Of a DNA stretch of 27,846 nt, positions 6,318 to 15,357 are shown piece by piece. Numbering within the stretch: position 1 is the stretch's first letter; each line of letters starts with the position of its first letter. Source of the stretch: a virus; the IMG/VR virus record IMGVR_UViG_3300025890_000118, positions 1 to 27,846 of that record. One strand, given 5' to 3'. The position numbers and the translations under genes were made by a program. Below the pieces are notes generated by a model. That model was not told where the DNA came from. It made no database searches and saw nothing but the letters and a program-made list of their open reading frames with translations.

Positions 6318-6585
6318 AAGAACTGCATATCATCTAGGTTTGTTAATAGAACTAACACCAAAACAAATTCATGAAGCATTGGACATATACCATGAGGTAT
6401 CAAGAGATAAGAATTGGGATACCATAAGAAATAATCGTGCTCTTTTGATAGACTGTATGTATATAATAGGAAAGAAATACAAGGTGGGAGTTACACAAGA
6501 CACTTTCATTACACTTACTAAAGAACTATACGGAGTATCTACACAGCCTAAAGCACACTTGTGGAGACATAGATATGATTTATGA
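6310..6585 (+). CDS. Small helical protein, weak TFIIB-cyclin resemblance
   Basis: The ATG at 6310 lies within the end of the previous gene. The 91-aa protein is helical. The segment ALLIDCMYIIGKKYKVGVTQ, followed by DTFITLTKELYGVS, resembles the helices of a cyclin-fold repeat of archaeal TFB/TFIIB. The similarity is slight and the zinc ribbon and second repeat are missing. A role in transcription is a guess; otherwise unknown. Confidence 0.55.
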   Translation: MNERTAYHLGLLIELTPKQIHEALDIYHEVSRDKNWDTIRNNRALLIDCMYIIGKKYKVGVTQDTFITLTKELYGVSTQPKAHLWRHRYDL

Positions 6586-7936
6586 TAATAAATTATTAGA
6601 CTTAGCAACGAGATTAAAACAATACAAAGGGACTTTAGATACATCTTTTATTGAAAGTTATCCACAGGCTAAATGGATATATCATGTTTTATTTCCTAAA
6701 GTACCATACAAAGCAACGGTTATGCTTTCAGACGTAGCAGATGAAATGAATGTTTTTGAGCCAGTTTTAGAAGAAGTATTGAAATCATTTGGTAACGACT
6801 CTACACCTTTGTGGAAGAAACTAAGTTTAGCATTAACTTCAGAGAGTGAATTAAAAACACATGAGTCATATTATGATGCTTGGACTGATGTTACTGCTAG
6901 AAGTATTTTAGAGAGAAAAGCAGGTGGTATAAAACCTAAATTCATCAGTCTAGCAAGAAATTTAACTAAACTAGAAAACGAATTAACATGGGCTTGTTTT
7001 CTCGGTTATCCACCTATTACACGTAACAAGTTTCTAACTTTTCTGATAAAACAAAGATTAGAAATAGAATATACAGAAGCGTCTGATTTGTTAAATAATT
7101 TATTGAGCGATAATAAAAGTCATTTTCAAATATTAACTATGGCTATGACTGATAAAAACTTCTATACATATTCAAAGAAGAAATGGTTTGAAATGGATAT
7201 AGATTTGAAAAGAAGAACATTCAGAAGATGGAAGTTAGACAGTTGGAAGAGAGAGGATGTAACAATTGATTATCAAGTGCTCCCAAAAGACGGTATAACA
7301 AAAATGAAATGTTTAAATTATGAAGAAAAAATATGGGTAGAAGTTGATAGCGAGATGAAAATTCTTGATGTAATATATTTCAAACACCCTGAATTACCAT
7401 TAAAATCTAGGTTAAAAAAGTTGAGTAAAGAACAAGACCACTTAGTAATTAATGAGTTAAGAAAAGTAAAAGATTCAAAAACATTTTCAGACTTGTTAAA
7501 GTATGACCCTGAACACAAAGAAGGAGTCATTAGATGCCCTGACAATAAGAAATACAATCCAAATCATTACGGTGGTTCTATTCTAGTTAAAAGTTCTCAT
7601 CTTTATGATGTAAGATTGAATAGAGTTAGAAAAGACAATGGTAGCATAATAATTGAAGTTGAAGCACTGGATGGTCTCGACTTCTTTACAGTTGGTGAAA
7701 TTAAAACTGATAGACTTACAGACAAAACTGTAATTTGGGATGCAATTAAAAGACAAATGATTATAGAAAATCAGGATGATTGCATAATTCCTGATGAAGT
7801 TTGTATTGTTGTTTCTGTTTCGGTGCTTAGTTTTACTAAAGATAGTTTACCTCAAATGATAGATGGTTATTTTATGAGTATTCAATACGACAAAGGAATA
7901 CAAGAAGTAGTTCAAATGGTTGATATAATGACCTAA
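6575..7936 (+). CDS. 453-aa protein of unknown function, faint ligase-like pattern
   Basis: The ATG at 6575 overlaps the previous gene by 11 bases. The first 200 residues are helical. From about 234 the sequence becomes strand-rich, with PKDG (237-240) followed by KIWVEVDSEMKILDVIYFKH and PEL, and later EGVIR (316-320) and GSILVKS (334-340). This order faintly recalls motifs I, IV and V of ATP-dependent DNA ligases. However, the lysine expected three residues before the Gly is Pro, motif III is not visible, and the spacing between motifs is short. It may be an inactivated ligase-like protein or something else. It immediately precedes the clamp-loader promoter, so a replication or repair role is plausible. 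Confidence 0.6.
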   Translation: MIYDNKLLDLATRLKQYKGTLDTSFIESYPQAKWIYHVLFPKVPYKATVMLSDVADEMNVFEPVLEEVLKSFGNDSTPLWKKLSLALTSESELKTHESYYDAWTDVTARSILERKAGGIKPKFISLARNLTKLENELTWACFLGYPPITRNKFLTFLIKQRLEIEYTEASDLLNNLLSDNKSHFQILTMAMTDKNFYTYSKKKWFEMDIDLKRRTFRRWKLDSWKREDVTIDYQVLPKDGITKMKCLNYEEKIWVEVDSEMKILDVIYFKHPELPLKSRLKKLSKEQDHLVINELRKVKDSKTFSDLLKYDPEHKEGVIRCPDNKKYNPNHYGGSILVKSSHLYDVRLNRVRKDNGSIIIEVEALDGLDFFTVGEIKTDRLTDKTVIWDAIKRQMIIENQDDCIIPDEVCIVVSVSVLSFTKDSLPQMIDGYFMSIQYDKGIQEVVQMVDIMT

Positions 7937-7947
7937 AAAATCAACAG

Positions 7948-7957
7948 TATATAAAAG
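7948..7957 (+). promoter_or_regulatory. Archaeal TATA box before clamp loader
   Basis: TATATAAAAG is in the 40-base gap before the ATG at 7977. Its centre is about 25 bases from that ATG, the usual TATA-to-start distance in archaea, so the transcript is probably leaderless or nearly so. The surrounding 19 bases (7943-7961) are identical to 1546-1564, and ATATAAAAGAAC recurs at 23003-23014. Confidence 0.7.
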
Positions 7958-7976
7958 AACACACTACAAGTAAATT

Positions 7977-8909
7977 ATGAGTTGGGTGGAAACTACAAGA
8001 CCGATACGAATTACAGATTTAGTCGGTCAAACCACACTAACTAATGACATGCAAACTTGGAAAAATAACAGACGATGGCCTACTGCTTTATTATTTGTTG
8101 GACCTTCAGGTACTGGAAAAACAAGTGCTGCTAGAATTATCGGTAGAAATGTCTTAGATGATTTCTTCGATGACATGAATTACATAGAGACAAATGGCTC
8201 TGATGATAGAGGAATTGATTTTGTAAGAGTTGATTTAAAAAATGCTTTACGAACTAAACCTGTTGGTGCAAAAAGAAAAGTAATTCTTATTGATGAAGCC
8301 GATGGGTTAACTAAAGCAGCACAAGACAGTATGAGACAATTGATAGAATCTTACAGTAGAAATGCTTTGGTAATTTTAACTGCTAACGATGAATCTAAAA
8401 TTACACCTGCTATTAAGAGTAGGTGTAGCGTCTATCAATTCAAACCTATTTCAAATGAAGAAGGTGCTGCAAGGCTTTGGGATATTCTAGCAGCAATGCA
8501 AATTCCTACAACTACAACTTGGGGTCAAGATTTACCTTTGTTAGTGGAAACTATGCACGGGGATTTGAGAGCATCTATTAATTTATTAGAGACATTACCA
8601 CCAAAAACCGATGCACTAAAATCGAGATTGTTGAGACTACAAAAATTACAGGATGAAAACATAATGGAATATGTAGAGAATAACGAATGGGATAAAATTC
8701 GTACAAAACTTCATAGCGGATTGGCCGACGGAGTTGTCCTGCGAAACCTGTTGCAAGGTCTCTACAACCAAATAAGAAAGAAATTCAGATATGATATAAT
8801 GAAAGCGTATGGCGATGTGATGTTACACATCTATTCTTGGCCCGCTGGTGATTATGCATTCTGTGATTATTTGGTAGCAAAAATGAAGGAAGGAAAAAAA
8901 GATGAGTAG
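7977..8909 (+). CDS. rfcS: Replication factor C small subunit-like clamp loader
   Basis: This 310-aa AAA+ ATPase should load the sliding clamp onto primed DNA. It shows Walker A GPSGTGKT (42-49), Walker B VILIDEAD (102-109), sensor 1 LTAND (134-138) and the RFC-specific SRC arginine finger (148-150), with a TTRP element near the N-terminus as in RFC box II. The C-terminal collar region is shorter than in cellular RFC small subunits of about 320-330 residues. No RFC large subunit is seen in the window, so the virus may use a homo-oligomer or the host large subunit. A TATA box just upstream suggests it heads a transcript. Confidence 0.92.
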   Translation: MSWVETTRPIRITDLVGQTTLTNDMQTWKNNRRWPTALLFVGPSGTGKTSAARIIGRNVLDDFFDDMNYIETNGSDDRGIDFVRVDLKNALRTKPVGAKRKVILIDEADGLTKAAQDSMRQLIESYSRNALVILTANDESKITPAIKSRCSVYQFKPISNEEGAARLWDILAAMQIPTTTTWGQDLPLLVETMHGDLRASINLLETLPPKTDALKSRLLRLQKLQDENIMEYVENNEWDKIRTKLHSGLADGVVLRNLLQGLYNQIRKKFRYDIMKAYGDVMLHIYSWPAGDYAFCDYLVAKMKEGKKDE

Positions 8910-9039
8910 TATAACAGCGATAGATATTGAAGAATTAGGAATAACATTGCGTAGTGCAATAAGTGAGAACAGATTAGAAATCATGAATTTACATGATACA
9001 CTAAAAAAAGTCTTGAAGGAGATGAAAAAAAATGAATGA
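8902..9039 (+). CDS. Small helical protein (45 aa)
   Basis: The ATG at 8902 overlaps the end of the clamp-loader gene by eight bases, and its stop overlaps the next ATG at 9032. The peptide is helical and charged (EELGITLRSAISENRLEIMN), probably a short coiled coil. It could be an accessory peptide of the clamp loader or of the following protein; unproven. Confidence 0.55.
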   Translation: MSSITAIDIEELGITLRSAISENRLEIMNLHDTLKKVLKEMKKNE

Positions 9040-10360
9040 AGAAAACCCGTTTAAAAAAATGAAAGAAGAAAATATGACGAAAGAGTTACCTGAAGAGGTA
9101 ATGGAGAGATTACAGAAACACTCTGAAAGAACAGGGGAAACATTACCCGTTGTGAAACAAGGTTTCTTTGATTATATCAAAACAAATTATTCTGTCGAAG
9201 ATTGGCAGGACGAAGATGAAGACTTAGTTTTTGACTGGGCTGAACAATTTGCAACAAAATTACGCTCTAGCACTGTGAGTGGTGGCATCAATACTGAAAC
9301 TTATGTAGGACAATTCGTAGGTATAGCACCTAGAACTGGTGACAGAAGAAAAGGACTTGCTGGATGGATGGTTAGACAATACAAAGAAGACCCTAATGCT
9401 TTTGTTTCAAATGGTAGAGGTGGAGTCTATGAGAAGAAAGATGGTCATTGGGTCATTAATTCCAAAGATGGTCTTATTGAAACAAGTGAAATGATATCAG
9501 AAGTACCTTCTATGGGTATACCTGCTGGAAATAATCAATACATATGTTTCGTATCTAAGCAAGGTAATCCATATCCTCACATTCAAATGGGTAGATATGC
9601 TTACTTTTTAGGTAATGAACAAAAGGATTTTGTTGACAATGGTAACATTCGTCTATGGAGAGTTGACATCAAGGGAGATGATATGGAGAGAACATTAAAC
9701 ATCGGTCAATCATGTATCATTAGAGTTAAGCCACCATCTGAAACTGCTAAAGAAGCATACGCAGACATATTAGATACTAATGCTGGTTTCATTGATACTA
9801 TCAATTACACCGATGAGTTCGTACCCGTGGAAATGAGAAAATTATTACACCCATTCAAATTTTGGGTCAATACTGATTTCCATGACCTATATGTTAAACT
9901 CGAAGAATTAACCGATTCATATGATAGTGGCCTAAGAACATTTGAAACTTCAGATGGACAAGGTAAAGTTGGACCATTAGTAATTTCTAAGGGTACAGTA
10001 AATCGTATGACGCGAGAAGGACGCGAGACTGAATATGATGAAGGTGGAGTACAGTATTCTCTATCTCTCACATCATCTGAATTACAAAGTATGTATGGCG
10101 GTGGTAGTGGTGCAGAGGTATTGTGCAACGTAAGTAGTGCTTGTCACGATTTAACACATCCTTTTACATTCACAGATAATGATGGTGAGCGATTTGAATA
10201 CGCTGAAAAAACCACTGTTTTAGTGTTCGGACGTATCGGTATGATGCAAAGAGACAATGATAAATTCCCAAAGATATCCGTTATGGGTATCTATGCTGAT
10301 GACAGGCGTTCAAGGCCGAGAATCAGTGGTGGGAATGCAAACATGTCACAATTTGATTGA
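9032..10360 (+). CDS. Possible single-stranded-DNA-binding protein
   Basis: This 442-aa protein could start at 9032 or at M10 (9059, MKEENMTKEL). I do not recognise it firmly. It is abundant in predicted strands in the middle and C-terminal parts, e.g. NIRLWRVDIKG, SCIIRVKPP and KTTVLVFGRIGMM, consistent with OB-folds. It ends in a flexible Gly/Asn stretch finishing SQFD, reminiscent of the tails of single-stranded-DNA-binding proteins. Its place between clamp loader and recombinase/polymerase genes fits an RPA/SSB role. No zinc finger is present. Function is inferred from context and fold pattern only. Confidence 0.55.
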   Translation: MNEENPFKKMKEENMTKELPEEVMERLQKHSERTGETLPVVKQGFFDYIKTNYSVEDWQDEDEDLVFDWAEQFATKLRSSTVSGGINTETYVGQFVGIAPRTGDRRKGLAGWMVRQYKEDPNAFVSNGRGGVYEKKDGHWVINSKDGLIETSEMISEVPSMGIPAGNNQYICFVSKQGNPYPHIQMGRYAYFLGNEQKDFVDNGNIRLWRVDIKGDDMERTLNIGQSCIIRVKPPSETAKEAYADILDTNAGFIDTINYTDEFVPVEMRKLLHPFKFWVNTDFHDLYVKLEELTDSYDSGLRTFETSDGQGKVGPLVISKGTVNRMTREGRETEYDEGGVQYSLSLTSSELQSMYGGGSGAEVLCNVSSACHDLTHPFTFTDNDGERFEYAEKTTVLVFGRIGMMQRDNDKFPKISVMGIYADDRRSRPRISGGNANMSQFD

Positions 10361-10369
10361 GGTGAAAAA

Positions 10370-10591
10370 ATGACTAAAAATGATGAAAAACAAGAAATAA
10401 ATATAGAACAAGAGAATATAATGCTGAAAGCCGAAGTTGATAGATTACGAACACTAGCAGGTAATCGTTTAATGATACTGCGAAGGTTAGAACAATATGC
10501 CAATGATAATAATGCATTGTTGGTAAATTTGAGAAACGATTTCGCTGAAGTTCAACAACCCGTTGTTGAAAAAGGTGAATCAGATGAGTGA
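10370..10591 (+). CDS. Small coiled-coil protein
   Basis: This 73-aa protein has a GGTGA site before its ATG and is almost entirely a coiled coil (EQENIMLKAEVDRLRTLAGN). It lies in the replication region and overlaps the next start at 10584. Function unknown. Confidence 0.65.
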   Translation: MTKNDEKQEINIEQENIMLKAEVDRLRTLAGNRLMILRRLEQYANDNNALLVNLRNDFAEVQQPVVEKGESDE

Positions 10592-11291
10592 TTGGACCGA
10601 CCCTAAAGTAGTAGATTGGTGTAAAAGCCACTTCGCACACTCTCCATTAGGTGGAGTTTGGTCGCCGGATGGCACGGGATTGATATTCATGAAGAAAGAT
10701 ACCAAAGAATGGGATTTAGTGGAAGGAGTACAACACCCTGTTTGTATTGATTCGCTGCATGGAATACGTGCTGTTATGTTCGATTTAGGTTACTCTTTGA
10801 ATGAAAAAGATACAAAATGGAATGACCCGCCTGAAACATTAGAAGAAGCACAACGTATGGAAAATGAACAAAAGAGAAAAATTGCTATGTCTTGGGCTGA
10901 CCCCGTAGATGGCACTAAACTAACTGACATGAATCTGTACAATACATTCCCTGAATTTGTAAAGATGGAAGATGTTTTACTAGAAGGCGGTGATACAGAA
11001 CAAGTAGAGATATGGGCTTACAAGTTACTAAACCCTAATACTGGTAAACATGTAGAAATTGACCCTGACGATTATCATCTGTTGACTTCAGATAAAGCCT
11101 TCATGAGATACATGAATAGAGAAGGCGATGTGATACAGGCTTTAACAAGAAAGGAAATGGTAGATGCTGCTGACAATGATGAATTAGGTATACTAATAGG
11201 AAGTGTAGACCCAAAAACAAAGGAAAAAGTTCCTATATGGTTATGGGGTACATATTGTAAAGTCGTAGACTTAAATCAGGAGGAAGAGTAA
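10584..11291 (+). CDS. Unknown protein in replication region (235 aa)
   Basis: The ATG at 10584 has a GGTGA site nearby (10573-10577); the in-frame ATG at 10563 lies inside the previous gene. The protein contains SPLGGVWSPDGTGLIFMKKD and a KLLNPNTGKHVEIDPDDYH stretch, but no motif I can name. It ends QEEE, the codons doubling as the AGGAGG site for the next gene. Its constant place in a replication cluster suggests an accessory replication or repair role, by context alone. Confidence 0.65.
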   Translation: MSDWTDPKVVDWCKSHFAHSPLGGVWSPDGTGLIFMKKDTKEWDLVEGVQHPVCIDSLHGIRAVMFDLGYSLNEKDTKWNDPPETLEEAQRMENEQKRKIAMSWADPVDGTKLTDMNLYNTFPEFVKMEDVLLEGGDTEQVEIWAYKLLNPNTGKHVEIDPDDYHLLTSDKAFMRYMNREGDVIQALTRKEMVDAADNDELGILIGSVDPKTKEKVPIWLWGTYCKVVDLNQEEE

Positions 11292-12238
11292 TGGCTGGTT
11301 TTGGACAGACTAAGAAAGCACAAGCAGCCTTAGCAGATGAAGAGTTACCTGCCCATGAAAGAGCAGACCCTTTTGCTGCTTTACAGGCTGAACTAGATGC
11401 AGAACAACCTACGTTGAACACACATACCTTTGCTGGTATAATCGGTCACGAAAACACTTGTAAAACTGCTATCGTGACTGCTGCTTACAACAAGTATTGG
11501 GAAGATAATGAAACACCTAAACAACTATGGTTACTAGATTTTGACGGTGGTGGGTTCGCTAACAAAAGTGCATTCTATCCTGAAAATACTGGTATCAAAT
11601 CTTTCGAGCCTTATGTCTATATGACAGGAAATAGGACTGCTATTGACTATGATGCAACTCATAATCGAGTGATGCAAATAATGCAATTCGCTATAAAAAA
11701 TAGTGGTAATATATGGGGTTTACTTATTACTGGTGTAGACCAATTTGATGCAGTATGCGTAAATAACATGAGGATAAACGATTTAGGTTTAGCGAGCGAT
11801 GCGATTAGTGCGGCAGATGTACGTGGTGCTGGAGATGGACAAAGAGTACAGAATCAGTGGGATTGGGCAATAAGAAAAACTAGATTCCAACAGTTAGTAT
11901 CTTTGTGTAGAGCATTAGTAAAGAGAGGAACTAAAGTGTTCATGGAAACACATTTGTCTCTAACTAATTATGCACATGGTGCAAATGAAAGTAATGCTTC
12001 ATGGAAGCCCGCTTGGGAAAAGAGTACCAACAATTTCTTATTCCAAATCATTAGAATGGAAAGAGAAGATACGCTTGATGAAGAAGGCAATGTCCTGATA
12101 CAAAGGTTCACTGCTTCTTTTGAAAAGAGTAAAACGGATGCAGGTTTACAAGGACAGAAGAGAACTGTTCTAGTGACAGAAGTGGGTAAAGCACCTATTT
12201 TCTATGGACTACCTGAATTAAACGATGGCACATTGTAG
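11291..12238 (+). CDS. RecA/Sak4-like P-loop ATPase with altered Walker A
   Basis: The ATG overlaps the previous stop (TAATG) with AGGAGG at 11278-11283. After a variable 45-residue leader the 315-aa protein has FAGIIGHENTCKTAIVTAA, a P-loop at 52-59 in which the usual second Gly (GKT) is Cys57. A hydrophobic strand ending in Asp follows at 144-150 (LLITGVD), fitting Walker B. The order resembles the RecA-fold recombinases of phages (Sak4) and archaeal RadA-like proteins, which bind single-stranded DNA and promote annealing or strand exchange. It stands directly before the polymerase. Fold assignment is moderately sure; activity is uncertain because of the Cys. Confidence 0.65.
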   Translation: MAGFGQTKKAQAALADEELPAHERADPFAALQAELDAEQPTLNTHTFAGIIGHENTCKTAIVTAAYNKYWEDNETPKQLWLLDFDGGGFANKSAFYPENTGIKSFEPYVYMTGNRTAIDYDATHNRVMQIMQFAIKNSGNIWGLLITGVDQFDAVCVNNMRINDLGLASDAISAADVRGAGDGQRVQNQWDWAIRKTRFQQLVSLCRALVKRGTKVFMETHLSLTNYAHGANESNASWKPAWEKSTNNFLFQIIRMEREDTLDEEGNVLIQRFTASFEKSKTDAGLQGQKRTVLVTEVGKAPIFYGLPELNDGTL

Positions 12239-12241
12239 GTG
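12238..12241 (+). promoter_or_regulatory. Ribosome-binding site supporting a TTG start
   Basis: GGTG ends five bases before the TTG at 12247. No ATG or GTG in the polymerase frame occurs before residue 34, and the residues between already look like a polymerase N-terminus, so the TTG start is preferred. Confidence 0.5.
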
Positions 12242-12246
12242 TTAGT

Positions 12247-14595
12247 TTGATTATAGACTATTACTACCCAAATGGATTTGATGAGATATCATTTCCTCAT
12301 TTGTATGAGCGTACAAGAGATGCCAATGGTAACTTGTATGTGAATATGATAAGTCCTGACGATAAGAAGTATATGAAACCACATTGTTGGATTCCTGTTG
12401 ATACTAATCCTCGAAGACTAGGTAGAGTGATGTCTAGGTATCAAGGTGTATATGTAGATGAAGAACAAAGAGCCGAAGGGTTAGATGGTAAACAATTAAA
12501 GAAAATGATTGTACCTAACCCTCGTGCTTTTTGGGATATCAAGAAAGAGATTGATACATATGAAGCCGATAAGCCATATGAAGACCAATATTTATTGCAG
12601 ACCTATCCTGAAAAGATACCTGAGTTCGTACCACGAATTTGGTATTTTGATTTAGAATGGGATGTAAACGATGGCTTCCTAACAGTTATGGCTATTGATG
12701 ATAGTCATGCTGAACACCCTGTGGTTTTTGCATGGAGAGAGAATCAAGAACACACTGTCGATTGGATTGATAGAGAAGGCGGTTATATGTTATATCTTTA
12801 TGATAATGAAACTGATATGTGTAATGCATTCTTAGACCACTTAGAAGAATGCGACCCCGACATTTTATGTGCTCATGCGATTATGTGGGCTGATTTACCA
12901 AAGTTGATGGAGAGACTACCTGACCCTCGAAGATTATCACCAATAGGTGAAATTGTAAAGCCTCACGCTAAGTATGGCTACAAGGAAACACAACAACCAA
13001 TCAAAGGTAGGTTGTGCTTTGATAGTGCTGCTAAAGGTATGAGTGGTTCAGGATTTGAAACTCTATGGATTAAGTCAGGTAGAGGGCAATTGCCGAGTAG
13101 AAAATTAGATACCATAGCCAAAGCATTAGGTTTAGGTGGAAAGATTGATGAAGATGAGGATGGCAATAAGTTAAATGTTTTAACGTGGTGGCGAAGCCAT
13201 TTCGATTTATTTGTCGATTATTGCTTGAGAGATACTACACTATTACGTCAATGCGATGAGAAACTAAATGCTATACCTTTCTTAGTTGCAATGCAACAAT
13301 TCTGTGGAGTTAGATTTCAATCTGTTCATAGAGTTACTAATTATGTTCGAGGTTTGTTCGGTAGGTATTCTGATTTGAAAGCACCATCTATGTACAACAG
13401 ACAGAGAGATACTTTGACTGCTGCACACGTATTAGAAACTAAAGCAGGTAGACATCAGAATGTCGCACTTGTTGATTTTGCTTCTCTATATCCAATACTG
13501 ATAGTATGTCTAAATTTATGTCCTACAACTAAAAGAAGTAAGTTTGATACTGAAGGTAACATCAGACAATTACCTGACGGTAGTAGATGGGAACAAGATG
13601 AAAAAGGGATATTACCCAGTATAGTAGAGGATATGTTGTTATTACGTAAAGAATACAAAAAGTTAGCCAAAGAAGCCACTAATGAAGATGATAAATTCAA
13701 AAATGATATGATGCAATTAGCAGTTAAGGTTTGTACTAATGCAATCTACGGCTATGTTTCAAGTTCAGCGATAGGTGGTATGTGGACTGACCCTGATGTT
13801 GGGGCTGCTATTACAAGCATGGGTAGAGAGAGTATTACACTACTAATGACAGAAGCAGAAAGACAAGGCTACACTGTACTAGCAGGTCATACAGATTCAT
13901 GCTATATTCAAGGACCGTTTGAAGAAATTCCGCCACTAGTAGAACATCTCAATAAGACTATTAGAACTGAATTAAAACTGCCATTAATGGACGTAGAGTT
14001 TGAAGCGTTCTTTGACTATTGGACTACTGCTAATAGCAAGAATAGAAACTTTGGTATCATAACTTGGCCGGAGTCTAAGAAAGGTGATTTGAAAGTTACA
14101 GGCTATGGTTTGAAAGCAGCGAACTCAAGCCCTTTAACAAGAGATATTCAACGTACTATGTTCCGCATGATAAGCGAAGGTGCAGAAGAGAACGATGTTA
14201 GTAAAGAAATTAGACCTATATCTTTAGCCTTGAGGAAAGGTGAAAAGAGCATTGAAGATTTAGCACCCTATGGTAGATTAGGAAAAGCATCTTACGATAG
14301 AGTACCACCAAACGGTGCTAAAGGGGCTTTGTATTACAATGAAAACATGGCTAGTAATGACCCATTTAGAGTGGGCGATTCAGGCCAATGGGTGTATGTC
14401 AATAGTGTACCTGACGGCTTTCCTACAACCAATATAGTATCATTCCGTGATGCAGAAGAAATCAAAGACTTTTCATTAGATTATGATTTGATGGTAGAGA
14501 AATTTATTCGTAAGAAACTAGAGCCTATCTACGAAGTATTAGATTGGGATTTAGGGTTTGCTTGTGGTGATAAGATGCCAAAGGAGTATTGGTAA
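12247..14595 (+). CDS. polB: Family B DNA polymerase
   Basis: This 782-aa replicative polymerase has a 3'-5' proofreading domain: Exo I FDLEW (D135, E137), Exo II around IMWADLP (D216, the usual Asn missing) and Exo III YCLRD (Y325, D329). Polymerase motif A is DFASLYP (410-416) and motif B is KVCTNAIYG (494-502). Motif C reads AGHTDS (546-551) instead of YGDTDS, so the first Asp is His548 while D550 remains. A KKGDLKVTGYGLK-type thumb motif follows. The start is a TTG with GGTG upstream. Its stop is one base before the sliding-clamp start. Identification is firm; the motif C change is unusual. Confidence 0.95.
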   Translation: MIIDYYYPNGFDEISFPHLYERTRDANGNLYVNMISPDDKKYMKPHCWIPVDTNPRRLGRVMSRYQGVYVDEEQRAEGLDGKQLKKMIVPNPRAFWDIKKEIDTYEADKPYEDQYLLQTYPEKIPEFVPRIWYFDLEWDVNDGFLTVMAIDDSHAEHPVVFAWRENQEHTVDWIDREGGYMLYLYDNETDMCNAFLDHLEECDPDILCAHAIMWADLPKLMERLPDPRRLSPIGEIVKPHAKYGYKETQQPIKGRLCFDSAAKGMSGSGFETLWIKSGRGQLPSRKLDTIAKALGLGGKIDEDEDGNKLNVLTWWRSHFDLFVDYCLRDTTLLRQCDEKLNAIPFLVAMQQFCGVRFQSVHRVTNYVRGLFGRYSDLKAPSMYNRQRDTLTAAHVLETKAGRHQNVALVDFASLYPILIVCLNLCPTTKRSKFDTEGNIRQLPDGSRWEQDEKGILPSIVEDMLLLRKEYKKLAKEATNEDDKFKNDMMQLAVKVCTNAIYGYVSSSAIGGMWTDPDVGAAITSMGRESITLLMTEAERQGYTVLAGHTDSCYIQGPFEEIPPLVEHLNKTIRTELKLPLMDVEFEAFFDYWTTANSKNRNFGIITWPESKKGDLKVTGYGLKAANSSPLTRDIQRTMFRMISEGAEENDVSKEIRPISLALRKGEKSIEDLAPYGRLGKASYDRVPPNGAKGALYYNENMASNDPFRVGDSGQWVYVNSVPDGFPTTNIVSFRDAEEIKDFSLDYDLMVEKFIRKKLEPIYEVLDWDLGFACGDKMPKEYW

Positions 14596-14596
14596 T

Positions 14597-15355
14597 ATGG
14601 TTGAGTTGACGCTACCACCAAAACAGTGGCTTAGATACTTGACTATGTTGGGTGAAAATGTAACTGATGTTATATTACATGTTAATCAAAATGATATATC
14701 ATTCAAGATTGCTTACATGACTCATTATCTTTCTTTCAAAGAAACACTATCTACACCACCAGCATCAACAGGGCAATTAGTTGTATCAGATTTATCTAAG
14801 ACTAATGCCTTCTTGAAGAAATGTAAAAACAATGTTACTATAAAACAAGGAAGAGGCAACAGGTTATCATTACAATGTGGTAGCATGAAAATGACATTAC
14901 CATGTTTTGATAATATCAGTTCACAAAGAGTACCAACTTTTGATAGACTAGTAAAAGCATCAAGAGAAAATCAATGGCAGAACTTTGGTCGTGGAGCATT
15001 AGATGTACATGGTACAGTAAATTTCGATGAGATAGTAAAAATATCATCGTTGGGTAAATTAATATCCAGTGATTCAAATTTTCAAATTAAAGCAAATGCA
15101 GATGAGAATGAATTTGTCCTGAATGCTTTCAAAAGAAACGGTGCATCTATATTCGCATCGGCAACTCTTGAAAATGCAGAAGGTCCAAACCACACAGCAG
15201 TGTCTAATTTCGGTGCTTGGTTACTACCTTGTATCTGTATGATAGATACGAATACACCAGCACAGATACACTTTGGTGATTCTACTGTGTTGATAATAGA
15301 ACAAACAACAGAGACAACAGAAAAGACAGTTGTTATAATAGACCATGAGGAATAA
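14597..15355 (+). CDS. PCNA-like sliding clamp
   Basis: I chose the ATG at 14597, one base after the polymerase stop; an in-frame ATG at 14558 lies inside the polymerase. The 252-aa length is that of archaeal PCNA. The sequence is strand-rich with the repeated helix-strand pattern of clamps: an N-terminal helix (PKQWLRYLTMLGENV), VSDLSKTNAFLKKCK in the first domain, VNFDEIVKISSLGKL in the second, and PAQIHFGDSTVLIIEQ near the end. Sequence similarity is low, so the call relies on size, pattern and position between polymerase and nuclease genes. It would encircle DNA as a trimer and tether the polymerase. Confidence 0.65.
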   Translation: MVELTLPPKQWLRYLTMLGENVTDVILHVNQNDISFKIAYMTHYLSFKETLSTPPASTGQLVVSDLSKTNAFLKKCKNNVTIKQGRGNRLSLQCGSMKMTLPCFDNISSQRVPTFDRLVKASRENQWQNFGRGALDVHGTVNFDEIVKISSLGKLISSDSNFQIKANADENEFVLNAFKRNGASIFASATLENAEGPNHTAVSNFGAWLLPCICMIDTNTPAQIHFGDSTVLIIEQTTETTEKTVVIIDHEE

Positions 15356-15357
15356 TT

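Noticed and set aside
6575-7936. Confident DNA ligase call
   Set aside because: The catalytic Lys position is Pro, motif III is missing and spacing is short; kept as unknown with a note.
9053-9071. Third copy of the A-rich MKEE repeat as another cassette border
   Set aside because: Only 19 purine-rich bases match and nothing foreign lies beside it; likely chance from A-rich coding.
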